From positions 1 to 58,644 of IMG/VR virus record IMGVR_UViG_3300042691_031580: a DNA stretch of 58,644 nucleotides. The stretch is one strand, 5' to 3'. A program made the position numbers and the translations under genes. How positions within the stretch are numbered: position 1 is the stretch's first letter; each line of letters opens with the position of its first letter. Positions 57,370 through 58,644 of this stretch are shown here, piece after piece. The DNA is from a virus. Under the pieces are notes generated by a model. It did not search any database, had not been told where the DNA came from, and saw only the letters and a program-made list of their open reading frames with translations.

Positions 57370-57900
57370 TTATAAATTTAAGTAAAATTTTATTTGTTCT
57401 ATTCGATATTCAGTAGAACCTGATATGATTCCAAAATTACTAATTTTATTTAAATTGGATTCACATATGTATTTAATCATCTTGTCTATTTGTTTTCTAT
57501 AGTCTGCATCAGTAGTACGTACTGCATTATCTTCTATTTTTACTCCTGAAGGACTGACATAAAATATCCAGTCATATTCATCAATAAATCTAGAAGCATA
57601 TTCTTCAAACCTATCTTTATCAAAAGAATCAATAGAATCAGCACACATTGTAAATGCCATAACATCTATAACTGTACGATCAGTGATAATATTTTCATGA
57701 AGTAATTCACTACAACGTTCAGCTAAAAATATAGTTTGACCTTTTAATGTACTATCCGTATTTAATGGAATGCCTAAATCGCGTAAGTATTTACTACGTT
57801 CAGTAGCAAACTTATAGTCTTTAAATTCAGGTAATTCTTTTAAAGTGTTAACTAATGTTGTTTTTCCAACGGAGACTGTTCCACAAAATCCTATTTTCAT
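57370..57900 (-). CDS. P-loop kinase-like/NadR-type ATPase, 176 aa
   Basis: Walker A is GTVSVGKTT (7-15). DRTVIDVMAF is the DR-type second motif, a DWIFYVSP strand is the Walker B-like position and RTTDADYRKQID a lid-type region. It looks like an AAA_28/NadR-type nucleotide kinase of the thymidylate kinase-like group. The substrate is not clear; nucleotide or NAD precursor phosphorylation are both possible. It overlaps no gene and has a 1-base gap upstream. Confidence 0.75.
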   Translation of the reverse strand: MKIGFCGTVSVGKTTLVNTLKELPEFKDYKFATERSKYLRDLGIPLNTDSTLKGQTIFLAERCSELLHENIITDRTVIDVMAFTMCADSIDSFDKDRFEEYASRFIDEYDWIFYVSPSGVKIEDNAVRTTDADYRKQIDKMIKYICESNLNKISNFGIISGSTEYRIEQIKFYLNL

Positions 57901-57901
57901 A

Positions 57902-58132
57902 TTAATGTCTCATTTTAGCAGTTCCTGATTTATACCATGGTAATCCTTCACCTTCTTTTTTACGTTTTTTAAACTCATCTTTAGTGTAGGGAAAACCATT
58001 TAAATAATATTCTTCTTTACCATCTGGATAAATTAAAGCTGGGCCATCAGTGTTATGGAGTTTTCCATCTTTAATAAATCTAACAGTACCATCTGTTGCG
58101 TTATAACGCTTAACTTGTGATTCTACTTTCAT
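57902..58132 (-). CDS. Small protein with a MORN-like repeat, 76 aa
   Basis: The middle reads FIKDGKLHNTDGPALIYPDGKEEYYLNG, a MORN-like DG-x-LHN-x-DGPA repeat common in small phage proteins. A Lys-rich helix and KSGTAKMRH end follow. No function is known. Confidence 0.7.
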   Translation of the reverse strand: MKVESQVKRYNATDGTVRFIKDGKLHNTDGPALIYPDGKEEYYLNGFPYTKDEFKKRKKEGEGLPWYKSGTAKMRH

Positions 58133-58153
58133 AAACTTTATTTTTTATTGTTT

Positions 58154-58644
58154 TTAAAAATTTTCGTCAAAATAAGCTGAGAATTCTTCGTATAAGAAGT
58201 CTCTAGGAGAAGTATCATACTCAACCATATCTTCCATATAATTAAATATATCTACAGTTTTATTATCTTTTTTAACTTCAGGATAATATTCTCCTGTATA
58301 TTCCCATCCTGTTTTTTTTAAATGATCAACTATATAAGGAAGTAAAAATTTATTTGACATTATATACCAAGAATCGTTAACATTCCCGGTTTGCATATTT
58401 GGATTTAAAAGCTCTGATTTATTAGAAGGATAATTTATATTATATTCTTCTTTATCTTCTTTATCATATTCTTGGCGAAATGAACTATAATAATCCCAAA
58501 CTGCCTCTAAAATTTTACTTTGGTTTTTTAGTATTATATTTTCTATGCCCGAGTTTTTAAATATGTCTTGATCGTTTTTGAAAAAATTATAAGCACTCTT
58601 AACAAAATCATTTTTAAGCACTGCACTTGGAGGTGTAATCTCCA
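58154..58644 (-). CDS. Hypothetical protein, 5' end outside the window
   Basis: At least 163 residues in an open frame that continues past the right edge. A GTG at 58621 is the first possible start inside the window, but the frame upstream (EITPPSA) stays open, so the true start is probably outside. It is acidic and helical, with VKSAYNFFKNDQDIF, AVWDYYSSFRQEYDKEDKEEY, SWYIMSNKFLLPYIVDHLKKTGWEYTG. No family is recognised. Confidence 0.6.
   Translation of the reverse strand, partial: EITPPSAVLKNDFVKSAYNFFKNDQDIFKNSGIENIILKNQSKILEAVWDYYSSFRQEYDKEDKEEYNINYPSNKSELLNPNMQTGNVNDSWYIMSNKFLLPYIVDHLKKTGWEYTGEYYPEVKKDNKTVDIFNYMEDMVEYDTSPRDFLYEEFSAYFDENF

Noticed and set aside
1-58644. CRISPR array, insertion sequence, integrase or attachment site
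   Set aside because: No regularly spaced repeats, transposase or integrase motifs, or matching direct repeats were seen.

Overview
The window is a contiguous piece of a large, AT-rich, T4-like (contractile-tailed) phage genome. Every supportable gene lies on the minus strand, so transcription runs from high to low coordinates. The T4-type module set is recognisable from motifs: terminase gp17, portal gp20, prohead protease gp21, scaffold gp22-like, major capsid gp23, neck gp13/gp14, tail terminator gp15, sheath gp18, tube gp19, baseplate gp26 and gp53-like proteins, UvsX, gp32, DnaB/gp41-type helicase, RNase H-type exonuclease, NrdA and NrdB. A Bacteroidetes (Flavobacteria-like) host is inferred. 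Early-side genes carry promoters of Bacteroidetes type (TTTGG, then TATATTT 24 bases downstream), most starts lack a Shine-Dalgarno sequence, and the base composition is very AT-rich.

Layout from left to right, which is promoter-distal to promoter-proximal. (1) 1-2548: the N-terminal part of thymidylate synthase and a string of small unknown genes joined by an unusual repeated 8-base start/stop overlap. (2) 2549-3037: two Leu-type tRNA-like genes flanking a 52-aa ORF, and a candidate structured RNA. (3) 3038-6147: an SPFH-like lipoprotein, small membrane proteins and a metallophosphoesterase. (4) 6147-10031: folE, queE, queD, thioredoxin, queC and a DpdA-like transglycosylase, i.e. a pathway to make a 7-deazaguanine base and insert it into DNA. 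(5) 10099-20577: ribonucleotide reductase (interrupted by an ADP-ribosyltransferase-like gene and an HNH gene), helicase, exonuclease, recombinase, single-strand binding protein and a short family A DNA polymerase with a decayed exonuclease domain. (6) 20612-43428: baseplate, tail tape measure, tube, sheath, neck and fibre genes, invaded by two GIY-YIG genes and one Vsr-like endonuclease gene. (7) 43436-58644: PhoH, capsid, scaffold, protease, portal, terminase, a possible spanin-like pair, a P-loop kinase-like protein and small unknowns.

Two promoter classes divide the map. Replication and metabolism genes have TTTGGCTTAC plus TATATTTAAATA. Virion genes have only TATTTATAA, close to the start codon. 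This second motif is the reverse complement of a T4-late-like TTATAAATA.

The points most worth a second look are: the deazaguanine DNA-modification operon; the late promoter placed inside the loop of a perfect 10-bp hairpin that hides the ribosome site of the endonuclease gene at 31642-32475 (the arrangement known from T4 I-TevI); the aberrant tRNA-like pair; the family A polymerase; and the phage-encoded SPFH lipoprotein. No gene-free stretch longer than 300 bases remains once the tRNA-like region (2549-3037) is annotated.
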